Assembly (NCBI GenBank): GCA_949592205.1
Contig: CATIUR010000003.1
Span: 156,368,759-156,432,758 of the forward strand
Length of the DNA stretch: 64,000 bases
DNA from: Helichrysum umbraculigerum
Taxonomy: Eukaryota; Streptophyta; Magnoliopsida; Asterales; Asteraceae
Direction of reading: 5' to 3'
The notes below the pieces were generated by a model, which ran no database searches, was not told the origin of the DNA, and saw only the letters and a program-made list of their open reading frames with translations. This document shows positions 48,674-60,772 of the stretch, piece by piece. Numbering within the stretch: position 1 is the stretch's first letter; each line of letters starts with the position of its first letter. A program made the translations under genes and the position numbers.

Positions 48674-49010
48674 TTGCTGCCACTGCTCGTTAAATGTGCT
48701 AGCCACTGCTCAGCCACTGTTTGTACAAGCTTCCCGCTGCTAGAAGGTTTGTACCACTGTTTGTATAACGTTGCCTCTGCTAGTACAACGTTGCCACTGT
48801 TAGAAGATTCTTCCCGCTGTTAGTACAAACGTCCTGCTGTTAGTACAAGCTTACCACTGCTAGTAGAAGCTTTCCGCTGTTAGTACAAAATTGATGATTG
48901 CCACTGTTTGCGTAATGTATCATTGTTGCCACTGTTAGTGGAATTCAAAGGATATTACCACTGTTAATGTAAAGTGGTTACCACTGTTCGTGGATTTTGA
49001 AGATTATTTG
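48674..49010 (+). repeat. Degenerate CCACTGTTAGTACAA repeats in the element interior
   Basis: About fifteen partial copies of GCCACTGTTAGTACAAG-like motifs occur at irregular spacing, for example near 48691, 48753, 48795, 48852 and 48952. Two weaker copies of TTACTACTGCTAG lie near 49540-49575. Confidence 0.75.
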
Positions 49011-49851
49011 AAGATGTGATTACGAAGAAGATTGATTATTGCTTATTTGATATTGGAGTTGAGTTTTACAAGTATGTATCTTATCATATCTCAAAGGTGG
49101 ATGAAGAGCTTTGAAGATAACTTGTTTGGTATGTATGGTGACGACGAAGACTTGACAAAATCTAGCAAACGTGTGAGATTAAACTTAGGATGCTCAATGC
49201 TCACATTTGCTATCACTTGGAAGAGTTTGGGTTGTTCGGTGACTTATTATGAAGAATAAGGATTTTTGTCAAAGAGATCGAGGTCTACTTATACATAGGA
49301 TTATAAGTTCGATGTCGTGGATAGTACAAGATATAAGGTACAAGTTTGGAAGATTTAATTTCTTTATTAAGTTTGTTATATTCTATTTTCTTCACCGACC
49401 AGTAATCATTACATAGAGCCAATAGAATTTGAGATTCAAGAGATGGTTAACATATTGATTTGAGGGGAAGCTTATCGATAAAGTATTTAACCATCAGAAG
49501 ATGTTCATGCATTGTTGGAGGAAAAAGGTTTTATTACTACTGCTAGTTATATATTACTACTGCTAGTATAATTTTTAATTGTCCAAATTCATTATTCTGA
49601 GGATGCGTCATGGAGGGTAATTTGAGACATTTGAAGGTTGTATTAGTGGTGTATTATATAGCATGTGGTTGTAAAGGTTCAAGTTGCTTTTCTTCATGAA
49701 GACCCCTATTGGATTCTGACAAAAAGGGGAAGAAGATTTGAAGGTCAAGATTTGCAGCTTAGTATGCATGACATGTTTACAAGAAATCAAGATTCAAGGG
49801 GAAGTTTGTGCAAGAAGATCGATATTTTGTCATCATCAAATAGGGGAAGAT

Positions 49852-50234
49852 TGTTAGTATTTATTAATTTGATGAGACAAAATAAAAGACGAAAGTTGAG
49901 GGACTAAAGTTGAATAGTTTTATTTTTATTAGTCTCCTAGTATAATTATGATTTCTTGTAACCCTAAAGATCTCTATTATATAAAGAGACATAGGGACGT
50001 AGGTTTTGGTGTGCACACATAATGTAGACGTCTAAGGGTTTTGTTTAGCCTCAAGATCAAGGTTTCTTGATCCTGTTATAGTTGTATAACCGTTTTATTA
50101 TGATCAAATAAAATTGAGGCTTGAAGTGATAACATCGATTTGTTCTTATTCCGCTGTAAATTATTGTCTTTGTTATCATTGATCATAGGTCAAGATCTAA
50201 ACAATCTGAGCTTAAACGATCATATGTTTTCACA
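49852..50234 (+). repeat. 3' LTR of the copia-like element
   Basis: This LTR differs from the 5' LTR at about seven positions, for example GGTTTCTTGATCC here against GGGTTATTGATCC, indicating a fairly recent insertion. Confidence 0.92.
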
Positions 50235-50239
50235 AAAGT

Positions 50240-51401
50240 AGTAATACAAGTAATCAAACTATAAAAGTGGTTATGGCTTCATTGATGAAATTATGGCTAA
50301 TGTTCTTCATGAAAAAGAAGAGGGTTATGTTGAAATTTCAATGAGTTAGTCATAACCTATTTGAATTGTAGTTGAGGACGTGATTACAAAGTTATTATGG
50401 AGTTTTAATCATAATTAGAGTGGAATAAAAGATGTTAAACCTTAGTGTTAATGGTAGTCTAAATTAGTGAAAGAGTTATTAGTTTGACTATTGCCAACTA
50501 AGGAGGGAAGTGAGTTAATCATGTTAATAAGTTGAATTTGATATTGTTAGATGTTAACTATGTCATTAAATTGCTATGTGATGTTTTCTAGGTGTTAAAG
50601 GCTTGACGGTTTCAAGTGGTCATTGATTTGCTAACTTTGCTTTCAAAGGTGAGTGATATGGGGGTTATTTGGGTAATGGTTGTGTGATCTCGGATTGCAT
50701 ACGTGCAAGAGGTTTACATAACCAAGTGGGGTTATTTGTTGTATCTTATAATGATGCTTATTTTGAATATTATTAATGGTTGTTACTTGTTGTTGATTGT
50801 GATCACTTGTGTTGAATGATGTTGGAGAAGTGTTGTAGAGAATTAGCTAACTTATGTTAGCATTGGTAGTAATACCATGTGCTAGACATTGCACTTGGTA
50901 TGATTGTTGTATATTGTGCTTGATATTGCACTTGATATGGTGATAGCTTAATGTGCTTGACATTGCACTTATGCTAGTAGATGATGGAAGGTGGATCCAC
51001 CTAGTGTTATAATATTTACAATTGTTTAGTGGTTGTTTATTCGATTAATGCAATTTGATTGTTGATTGCTAGTTGATTAGTATGTATTACTCATTTAATT
51101 GCTCATATTGCTCACTAAGCTTATTGCTTATTCTTTAAGTTGTTGATGGTTGTAGGTGCAAGTGGATCGCAAGATAAGGGCGATCACCGGGAGGGCAAAT
51201 CACTAGCAAAGGATTAGCGTGGATTGCAAATTTACTAATAGTGAATTTGCAAATGACTTCTCTTTTGAATTATCGTTATGTTGCCAATTGAGTAAACCGC
51301 CCGTTTTGGTATCTTTTGGAAAAACATGTAGTCAAATGGTGTTGTCAAGCTGGAAGATGATTATGTGTGAGTTGAAATGGTTAAATCCTCAAGTTGTTAG
51401 T
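50240..51401 (+). mobile_element. Older chromovirus LTR-like sequence
   Basis: Repetitive phrases (TGCTTGATATTGCACTTGATAT and variants near 50880-50975) and the block CTCACTAAGCTTATTGCTTA ... GTAGGTGCAAGTGG (about 51112-51170) resemble plant chromovirus LTRs. It is interrupted by the copia-like element on the left and the full-length chromovirus on the right. Boundaries are unresolved and no gene was found. Confidence 0.45.
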
Positions 51402-53474
51402 TATAACACCCTACTCGAAAATACAAGGATATTTTTTTTTTTTAAAGGAAGCGCAAGATTTAGATACAAACCATTGGATTGCATATTTACATTTCAAAAT
51501 GGCAATCCAATTACATACAGTCTTTAAACTAGATTATCCTAGACATTACATACGATAAGTTTAGTGTTATAGAAATCCACATCATAATGTCATAGCATTA
51601 ACAAAGTTAACAAAACAGAGTGAGCTTGTCAAACATTCCATTCCTATAGTACTTCTTGCCCACCCACATACCAAAGTAAACCTGCAAGAAGTAATGAGGG
51701 GTTAGCACGAAGCTAAGTGAATGAATCTCAAACTATCACCTAACTTAGCTTAACAAATGTCTACAGCAAAGCATAGTAACAGTTAATCATGAAGGATCGG
51801 TGGTCCTTGGAGTACCCTCATGCCGCGGTGGTTCCCCAAGTAACACTTAAAACCAACTGAAGGCCAAATCAGTGGCTAAACCGATAGCTTGGTACTATTA
51901 CTACTTACAACATAATTTCAGTGAACAACACATGTACAAAGCACTTATGATGTCCAAAGTAATAGTACTCAAACCCAACACACGTTGACCCCCGACATTC
52001 ATATAGTCCACAACCATCAAGGCAATCAAGGACACCAATAATTAAGCTAAATATAACCATCATGGCAAAATATTAACTTAACAATGAAAACAGTAAATTC
52101 ACATTTACCCGTTGTAACCATATTGTTACAACCAAATTAGATTGAAAGTCCAAGATCCACTCACCCTTACTGACAATGTCACCCCTCAGAGATCTAGTCT
52201 CACTGAGTCTTCGCTTTATCTGAAAATACAACTAACCCGAATTAGTCTCAAATTCAAGTTCACTATGATATAATCATGTATATAGTGTCAGATAAGAATA
52301 TCTACTATACAATGCGATTAACACGAATGCACAAGTCACAAGTTATCAAATTCGTCATTTTACAACATGCAAACGCGATCCGGGTGAGAGTAAGCTGGAT
52401 CGCGTTCCCATGTACAAAAAGTTCTGTTACCGTTTTTCACTATCAAACGCGATCCGGGCAAGGTGGCTGGATCGCGTTCACAAGAACAAAATCCTAGTGA
52501 CTCAGCTTTTCACTGACCAACGCGATCCGGTCGAGGTGATCTGGATCGCGTTCCAAGGAACAATTCGTGCTGTAACAATTAACACATAACAACGCGATCC
52601 TGGTGACTCGTTCGGATCGCGTTCGACACCTTTTCAGCAACAATACCCAGATCAGCAAGCATTTACACACGAATCCAAAACACCAAGAATCACAAATTCA
52701 GTTGTAATACATGATTTTAACACGAAAATGACCTATACTAACATGTATAAACATATAACAACAACTAATAGCAACATCTAACACCAAGATTCATACATGC
52801 ATCATGTGTTCAATCTAAATTCAACTAAAACCCAATTCATTCAATTTCACATATGAACACACAATTGATTCATCTTAATTGAACATGAAATCAGTTTATA
52901 ATCAACACACAAACACATTCAAACATAAATTAACTCAAATTCGTCATCAATTTAACTTAATTTAACATTTCAACTAGAACATGAAAATGGGTATTCTTAC
53001 TTACAATATTTAGATGATGATGATGATACAATGAAGAGGAAGAACACTAGAAATCAAAATCACACCCTTTAACTTGATGAAATCAGATTGTAATTTGTTG
53101 GAGAGTTAGAGAACTCAAGAAATCTTTGAAGGTGAAAGTGAGAGTTTGAGAATTCAATGGAAATGGTGGCAAAATGAAGTCTCCAGGTGTCGACACATCT
53201 TATGACTCAGCCCATTTGTTTTGTTAAAATTATACCCGTCCTAAATCTATTGTCTGGAACCTAAAAACCATTTGCGAGAAATAAGTTTTTATTATACCGT
53301 CAACTAAATAAATTTAAAACATGTAATAATTCATTTATCACAATAAGCCAATTGACCAATTGACCTATTAATTTAGCTATCAAAATATACCAAGTATTTA
53401 AAAATACAATTTAAATAGCAGTTAAATTAAGGGAAATACCGTATTTCAACTAGGCCAATTTTGAGGATGTTACA
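51402..53474 (-). repeat. 3' LTR of the young chromovirus (left copy)
   Basis: This is a 2073-bp direct repeat of 58325-60400. Short plus-strand open frames here (for example 52276-52497) have exact counterparts in the other LTR and are not genes. Confidence 0.95.
52372..52623 (-). repeat. Array of four AACGCGATCC/GGATCGCGTT hairpins, ~73-bp period
   Basis: Inverted repeats lie at 52372-52406, 52446-52478, 52519-52552 and 52591-52623. Each has a perfect 10-bp stem AACGCGATCC ... GGATCGCGTT around a loop of 13-15 bases. Starts are 72-74 bases apart. The loops and spacers differ from unit to unit while the stems do not. Confidence 0.95.
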
Positions 53475-53488
53475 AATCTTCCCTCCTT
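53475..53488 (-). other. Polypurine tract of the young chromovirus
   Basis: On the minus strand AAGGAGGGAAGATT directly precedes the LTR start TGTAACATCC. The pol stop codon (53487-53489) overlaps its first bases. Confidence 0.9.
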
Positions 53489-56400
53489 AAGAAGATTTCG
53501 TCCCCGAAATCTCGCCACGCTCAAAAAGATTCGGATAACGCGCCCTCATGCTAGACTCGGTCTTCCAAGATAAGTTTGGACCCAAACTATGATTCCACTT
53601 AACCAATACCATAGGGATCTCCTTCTTTCGAAGTTTAGTCACCTTACGGTCAACAAGTTCTATGGGCTCTTCTACAAGTCTTTGGTTTAAGTCCACACTC
53701 AAGTCTTGCAATGGAAGGATTTGGGATTGGTCCTCCACGTTGCATTTTCTTAGATAGCACACATTAAAAGTATCATGAATACCCGACAATTCAGGAGGAA
53801 GATCTAATGACACCGTTTGATCATTGACGACATGTCGAATTTTAAACGGTCCGATGTATCTAGGAGCTAGTTTACCACGTTTCCCAAACCTTATAACACC
53901 CTTCCAAGGTGAAACTTTCAAATAAACCAACTCACCTTCTACAAACGAAACTGGTCGATAACGTGGGTCAGCATACTGCTTCTGTCTATCACGGGCAGCT
54001 TTTAATCTATCTCGGGCTATAGCTACCTTATCGGCTGTAATTTGAACTATGTCAGGACCCGCAAACTGCTTTTCACCCGCCTCTAACCAACAAGTGGGTG
54101 TTCTACACCTACGACCATACAACATTTCATAGGGTGGCATGCCTATACTAGAATGGAAAGAATTATTATAGGCAAACTCAACTAATGGTAAATGGGAATC
54201 CCACGACCCACCAAATTCTAATACACATGCCCGCAACATGTCTTCCAAGGTTTGAATGGTGCGCTCCGACTGACCATCCGTCTGAGGATGATAAGCCGTA
54301 CTCAGGTTGACCCTAGAACCCAATTCACGCTGTAATTTCTGCCAAAAACCCGACACAAATCGAGAATCTCTGTCTGAAACAATCGACAACGGAATCCCAT
54401 GCCTAATAACCACTTCATTAATGTACAATTGCGCCAATTTACTTAATGATGCCGTCTCACAAGTAGCAAGAAAGTGAGCACTCTTGGTCAATCTATCGAC
54501 AATTACCCAAATCATATCGTTACCCTTAACAGTTCGAGGTAATTTGGTCACAAAATCCATGGTAATATGCTCCCATTTCCACTCGGGAATCTCGAGTTGC
54601 TTCAAAGCTCCATAAGGTTTCTGATGCTCGGTCTTTATTTGAGAGCAAATATGGCAAGATTCAACAATTCGAGCGACATCCAACTTCAAAGTAGGCCACC
54701 AATACAATGGTTTTAAATCCTGATACATTTTGGTGCTTCCGGGATGAATCGACAATCTGGATTTATGAGCCTCCATCAATATCACATCTCGAAGTCCACC
54801 AAACAATGGGACCCAAACACGAGACTGAAATGTCTTTAATCCACGAGAATCTTCTACCAATAAATCCTTCCTTTTAAGCATGATTTCTGATTTCAAGTTA
54901 TGATCCAATAGGGCCTCCATCTGAGCCAATTTCAATTTATCAATCAAGTCTGAAGAGATTTCCAAACGCATTAAGCAAACCTTTTCAGATTTACCCTTTC
55001 GGCTAAGCGCATCCGCCACCACATTTGCCTTACCCGGATGGTATCGAATCTCGCAATCATAATCCTTAATCAATTCTAACCATCGCCTTTGCCTCATGTT
55101 AAGTTCTTTTTGAGTAAACATGTACTGAAGGCTCTTGTGGTCCGTACAAATAACGCATTTGGTTCCATACAGGTAATGTCTCCAAATCTTTAAGGCAAAA
55201 ACCACAGCTGCAAGTTCCAAGTCATGGGTAGGATAGGTAATCTCATGAGGTTTCAACTGACGTGAAGCATAGGCAATAACACGGTCTCGTTGCATCAAAA
55301 CACAACCTAAACCCGCATGTGAAGCATCGCAATATACGATAAAATCCTCGGATCCGTCAGGTAAAGCTAAAACCGGAGCCTGACACAACAATTGTTTCAA
55401 GGTCTGAAAAGCCGATTCCTGTTGATCACCCCACAGAAATTTCACATCCTTACGAGTTAATTTAGTCAAAGAACCTGCAATCTTGGAGAAATCTTTAATA
55501 AATTTTCTGTAATAGCCTGCCAAACCCAGAAAATTCTTGATCTCTGACGGAGATTTAGGTGATTGCCAATTCATGACAGCCTCAATTTTAGATGGATCCA
55601 CTTTAACCCCATTTTCACAAATGATGTGCCCCAAAAACTGAACTTCACGAAGCCAAAATTCACATTTCGAAAACTTAGCATACAATTTCTCCTTTCTCAA
55701 GGTGTCAAGAACTAAACGCAAATGTACTTCATGATCATATTCAGATTTAGAATAGACTAAAATATCATCAATGAATACAATGACAAATTTATCGAGAAAA
55801 GGTCTACAAACCCTGTTCATCAAATCCATGAAAATTGCTGGAGCATTAGTCAACCCAAAAGGCATAACAAGAAATTCATAATGACCACAGCGAGTGCGAA
55901 AAGCTGTTTTAGGGATATCCTCCCCACAAACCCGGACTTGGTGATAACCCGATCTCAAATCTATCTTAGAGAAAAATGAAGACCCTTGTAATTGATCAAA
56001 CAATTCATCTATTCGGGGCAAAGGATACTTATTCTTTACGGTCCTCTTATTCAATTCTCTATAATCAATACACATACGAAAGGTGTCATCTTTCTTTTTA
56101 ACAAATAACACAGGAGCACCCCAAGGAGAAGAACTGGGTCTAACAAAACCCTTATTTAACAATTCCTGAATTTGATTCATCATTTCACGGATTTCGGAGG
56201 GAGCTAATCTATAAGGTGCCTTAGCTACCGGAGTAGAACCAGGAATTAACTCAATTTTATATTCTACTTCTCTAACCGGAGGTAAACCAGGCAATTCATC
56301 AGGGAAAACATCCGAATACTTAGAAACAACTCGGACATTACAAATGGCTTTCTTTTCTAGCTTAGCATCGACAACATAGGCTAAATAAGAATCACACCCT

Positions 56401-58172
56401 TTAGCTAGAGATTTTCTAGCTTTCATCATAGAGATCAAAGGTATACTACCCCTCTCCCTTTCCCCTCGAGCCACGACATATGACTCGTCTGAGATTGGGA
56501 TTTTTATCAGCTTCTTATGACAATCTATATTGGCTTTATTACGACTCAACCAATCCATGCCTAACACAACATCAAATCCATGAATAGGCATCAATAGAAA
56601 AGAAACAGGGAAACTATGACCCTCAATCAAAATACTAGCTCCTGTCACCGATGTGGTAACCGAAACTAACTTTCAATCCGCTACCTCAATCTCAATTGGT
56701 TGTGAAATACATGTAGGTGTCAATTTAAGTCTATCACAGAATACCAAGGACATAAAGGAACAATTTGCCCCTGAATCAAATAAAGCGCATGCCGGTACTG
56801 AATTTATAAGAAATGTACCAGTTATGACGTCCTCGGCTACCACAGCTTCATCCACGGTCATTCGAAAAGCCCGACCCGTTGGAGCGGGAGGATTCTTTCT
56901 TTTCTGGCCAGAAGATGACGATGACCCTCCGACCGTGCCCGATTTTTGCTTCCCTGCCTCTGGACATGCACTCGAACGATGTCCTTCCTTGCGACAATTC
57001 CAACACACTGGCTTAGGAAAAGGACAATCCTTGATGTCATGACCGAACTAACCACACTTAATACACCTAGCAGTCTGAGGTGTACAATGTCCCGTGTGCC
57101 TAGACTTGCAATTTTGGCACCAATTTGATCTATCCACTGAACCACCAATAACATTCGGTTTACGGTTATTATTATTACCTTGCCATTTCTTCTTTCCCTG
57201 ACCTGACGTAGATTCACCTTTGGGTTTCATTGGGGACTTGTCTTTAATCTCCAAATCATGAGCTCTAATATCGCCGTCCACAGAACGGGCCAAATCAAAA
57301 GCTTGGTTAAGATCTCCTGCAAGTCTCACAGTAGTTCGATAAGTATGGGGTAACATTCCAACAAAATGGTCAATCTTTGTCCTTTCATCCGGTACCCATT
57401 GATGTACAAATCTCAACTTATCGGTAAACTGGGAGATAAGGTCCTCTATAGTCATACTGTCAGTCAATTGCATATCCAAGAATTCACGCCTAATGCGAGT
57501 CATGTCATACCCGGAGCAATACTTCTTACAAACCGCGTTATGGAAATCGGACCATGTAATGGAAGCTTTTTGCAGAGGTGTTAAATGAGATGTGATAGAA
57601 TCCCACCATCCCATTGCCGGACCCTTTAAAAGTTGCACTGCATAAGTTACCTTGATCTCATCCTCACATCGGCAAACCTCAAATTTTCTTTCGACATCCC
57701 TTAACCAATCCATGGTCACAGAAGGATTTGTACTCCCAAAGAAATCTGAAGGTCCACTAGACTTAAAGGTCTTAAATGAACATAATTTTTGCTGAGGTGG
57801 AGGAGGAAATACCGGAAACTGATATCCAGAAGGTCCTGAAGAAGAAAAAGGAGCTGATGTCTGGTAGTAAGTAGGCGGTGGCATAGAAAACTGTGATGTC
57901 ACTAACGGAGGTGTAATCGTACTAACCGCCGGAATCTGTCGGGATGTTCTAGCTTGTTGTTCATATAATTCCTTATATTTGTTTAACTCATCCTCCAAAT
58001 ACAAAGTGTACTCATCACGGCTCAATTCACTTGCAGGGAGTGTAGTATTAGTCTGACCTTGGCTTTGAGACTGAATCTCTGGAGAAGAGTCTCTCGCTCC
58101 AGAAGCATTGATCGGGGTACTGGTCGGAGCGTTACTTTCTGCCATATCCTGTATCACCACAACATATCTCAT
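53487..58172 (-). pseudogene. Chromovirus gag-pol polyprotein with two in-frame stops
   Basis: One frame runs from 58172 (the better start is the MAESNAPTS Met at 58145) to the stop at 53487, interrupted by TAG at 57050-57048 and TGA at 56675-56673. Counting from 58145, gag occupies about codons 1-390. It has zinc knuckles: CIKCG followed by the TAG, then an intact CWNCRKEGHRSSAC. The protease has FDSGA at about codon 456. The reverse transcriptase has [11 protein letters not shown] and FIDDILVYS (about 791). RNase H has [12 protein letters not shown]. The integrase has an HHCC finger (SCHICSQIK) and [14 protein letters not shown]. The C-terminus ([20 protein letters not shown]) is chromodomain-like, Tekay type. 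Function by family knowledge: reverse transcription and integration. With two nonsense codons the copy is presumably not autonomous. Confidence 0.93.
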
Positions 58173-58308
58173 AACCCGTTAATTGTTAGTACTTAGCAAT
58201 ACTAACCAAATCATATTCACTAGCTCAATCCCATTCCCAAGAATGTTTGACTAACACAAATAGATTTGGGATTGAACAATTAACCCATGTTCAATTCGCC
58301 CAAATCAT

Positions 58309-58322
58309 TGCTCTGATACCAA
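58309..58322 (-). other. Primer-binding site (tRNA-iMet type)
   Basis: On the minus strand TTGGTATCAGAGCA lies two bases downstream of the LTR end, as in Tekay and other chromoviruses. Confidence 0.93.
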
Positions 58323-58324
58323 TT

Positions 58325-60400
58325 TATAACACCCTACTCGAAAATACAAGGATATATTTTTTTTTTTTTAAAGGAAGCGCAAGATTTAGATACAAACCAT
58401 TGGATTGCATATTTACATTTCAAAATGGCAATCCAATTACATACAGTCTTTAAACTAGATTATCCTAGACATTACATACGATAAGTTTAGTGTTATAGAA
58501 ATCCACATCATAATGTCATAGCATTAACAAAGTTAACAAAACAGAGTGAGCTTGTCAAACATTCCATTCCTATAGTACTTCTTGCCCACCCACATACCAA
58601 AGTAAACCTGCAAGAAGTAATGAGGGGTTAGCACGAAGCTAAGTGAATGAATCTCAAACTATCACCTAACTTAGCTTAACAAATGTCTACAGCAAAGCAT
58701 AGTAACAGTTAATCATGAAGGATCGGTGGTCCTTGGAGTACCCTCATGCCGCGGTGGTTCCCCAAGTAACACTTAAAACCAACTGAAGGCCAAATCAGTG
58801 GCTAAACCGATAGCTTGGTACTATTACTACTTACAACATAATTTCAGTGAACAACACATGTACAAAGCACTTATGATGTCCAAAGTAATAGTACTCAAAC
58901 CCAACACACGTTGACCCCCAACATTCATATAGTCCATAACCATCAAGGCAATCAAGGACACCAATAATTAAGCTAAATATAACCATCATGGCAAAATATT
59001 AACTTAACAATGAAAACAGTAAATTCACATTTACCCGTTGTAACCATATTGTTACAACCAAATTAGACTGAAAGTCCGAGATCCACTCACCCTTACTGAC
59101 AATGTCACCCCTCAGAGATCTAGTCTCACTGAGTCTTCGCTTTATCTGAAAATACAACTAACCCGAATTAGTCTCAAATTCAAGTTCACTATGATATAAT
59201 CATGTATATAGTGTCAGATAAGAATATCTACTATACAATGCGATTAACACGAATGCACAAGTCACAAGTTATCAAATTCGTCATTTTACAACATGCAAAC
59301 GCGATCCGGGTGAGAGTAAGCTGGATCGCGTTCCCATGTACAAAAAGTTCTGTTACCGTTTTTCACTATCAAACGCGATCCGGGCAAGGTGGCTGGATCG
59401 CGTTCACAAGAACAAAATCCTAGTGACTCAGCTTTTCACTGACCAACGCGATCCGGTCGAGGTGATCTGGATCGCGTTCCAAGGAACAATTCGTGCTGTA
59501 ACAATTAACACATAACAACGCGATCCTGGTGACTCGTCCGGATCGCATTCGACACCTTTTCAGCAACAATACCCAGATCAGCAAGCATTTACACACGAAT
59601 CCAAAACACCAAGAATCACAAATTCAGTTGTAATACATGATTTTAACACGAAAATGACCTATACTAACATGTATAAACATATAACAACAACTAATAGCAA
59701 CATCTAACACCAAGATTCATACATGCATCATGTGTTCAATCTAAATTCAACTAAAACCCAATTCATTCAATTTCACATATGAACACACAATTGATTCATC
59801 TTAATTGAACATGAAATCAGTTTATAATCAACACACAAACACATTCAAACATAAATTAACTCAAATTCGTCATCAATTTAACTTAATTTAACATTTCAAC
59901 TAGAACATGAAAATGGGTATTCTTACTTACAATATTTAGATGATGATGATGATACAATGAAGAGGAAGAACACTAGAAATCAAAATCACACCCTTTAACT
60001 TGATGAAATCAGATTGTAATTTGTTGGAGAGTTAGAGAACTCAAGAAATCTTTGAAGGTGAAAGTGAGAGTTTGAGAATTCAATGGAAATGGTGGCAAAA
60101 TGAAGTCTCCAGGTGTCGACACATCTTATGACTCAGCCCATTTGTTTTGTTAAAACTATACCCGTCCTAAATCTATTGTCTGGAACCTAAAAACCATTTG
60201 CGAGAAATAAGTTTTTATTATACCGTCAACTAAATAAATTTAAAACATGTAATAATTCATTTATCACAATAAGCCAATTGACCAATTGACCTATTAATTT
60301 AGCTATCAAAATATACCAAGTATTTAAAAATACAATTTAAATAGCAGTTAAATTAAGGGAAATACCGTATTTCAACTAGGCCAATTTTGAGGATGTTACA
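58325..60400 (-). repeat. 5' LTR of the young chromovirus (right copy)
   Basis: This is the 2076-bp partner of 51402-53474. On the minus strand, a CT-rich leader-like stretch (about 60080-59990) precedes the hairpin array. Confidence 0.95.
59298..59549 (-). repeat. Second copy of the ~73-bp hairpin array
   Basis: The same four AACGCGATCC/GGATCGCGTT hairpins lie at 59298-59332, about 59372, 59445 and 59517-59549. The fourth has one change in its right stem arm (GGATCGCATT) and one in its loop relative to the left LTR. Confidence 0.95.
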
Positions 60401-60414
60401 AATTGCACTTTTTA

Positions 60415-60772
60415 TGTAACACCCCCCTCCATCGCCCGCAGGCCCAAGGAGGAATGTTAATATAAGCCATTGGGCCAGGTCTGCAGCCCAATGCACCCCA
60501 ACCTATCTCCTGAACATCTCAGGTAGGTTGTTGGATTCGAACATGAATCCCTTTAATACTAAGTCTTACCACTTAGTATCACCAATTGAGCTGCAGCTCA
60601 ATTGGTGATACTAAGTGGTAAGACTTAGTATTAAAGGGATTCATGTTCGAATCCAACAACCTACCTGAGATGTTCAGGAGATAGGTTGGGGTGCATTGGG
60701 CTGCAGACCTGGCCCAATGGCTTATATTAACATTCCTCCTTGGGCCTGCGGGTGATGGAGGAGGGTGTTACA
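60415..60772. mobile_element. 358-bp near-perfect palindrome of SINE-like character
   Basis: Two 179-base arms meet at CTGCAG (60591-60596) and mirror each other with about two mismatches, near the outer ends (CCCCCCTCCATCG against CCCTCCTCCATCA). Each arm, read outward from the centre, begins GAGCTCAATTGGTGA, like a tRNA A-box region. About 55 bases later it has GTTCGAATCC, a perfect B box. It ends GGGTGTTACA. The simplest reading is two tRNA-derived units fused head to head, but a foldback transposon is also possible. Confidence 0.8.

Larger units (their letters stand above)
47676..50234 (+). mobile_element. Non-autonomous LTR retrotransposon, probably copia type, TSD AAAGT
   Basis: This 2559-bp element has 383-bp LTRs at 47676-48058 and 49852-50234 (TGTTAG ... 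TTTTCACA, about 98% alike by eye). A perfect duplication AAAGT flanks it (47671-47675 and 50235-50239). The primer site TGGTATCAGAGC (48061-48072) and polypurine tract TAGGGGAAGA (49841-49850) are in place. The 1.8-kb interior encodes no gag or pol. The short LTR, TGTTAG start and CATCATCAAATAGGGG before the 3' LTR are copia-like, but without pol the superfamily is an inference. Confidence 0.9.
51402..60400 (-). mobile_element. Young full-length Tekay-like chromovirus
   Basis: This 9.0-kb element lies on the minus strand, with LTRs at 51402-53474 and 58325-60400 that differ at only about seven positions plus a T-run indel. It has a tRNA-Met primer site (58309-58322), a polypurine tract and one gag-pol frame with protease, reverse transcriptase, RNase H, integrase and a C-terminal chromodomain-like segment. 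On the minus strand the LTR runs TGTAACATCC ... GGGTGTTATA. The flanking bases (TTAGT left, AATTG right) do not form a target-site duplication. Confidence 0.93.

Noticed and set aside
52276..52497. Open frame repeated exactly at 59202-59423
   Set aside because: The two are copies in the paired LTRs of the young chromovirus, over the hairpin array. The same reasoning applies to the pair at 37807-38007 and 45127-45327 in the Tat-like LTRs.
52372..52623. CRISPR-like appearance of regularly spaced dyads
   Set aside because: The units are LTR-internal in a plant retrotransposon. Only the 10-bp stem arms repeat, and there is no cas context.
60415..60772. Assembly artefact (snap-back) as the explanation of the palindrome
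   Set aside because: This cannot be excluded, but the few mismatches between the arms and the sharp outer ends argue for a real structure. It is kept as a finding with a long-read check.
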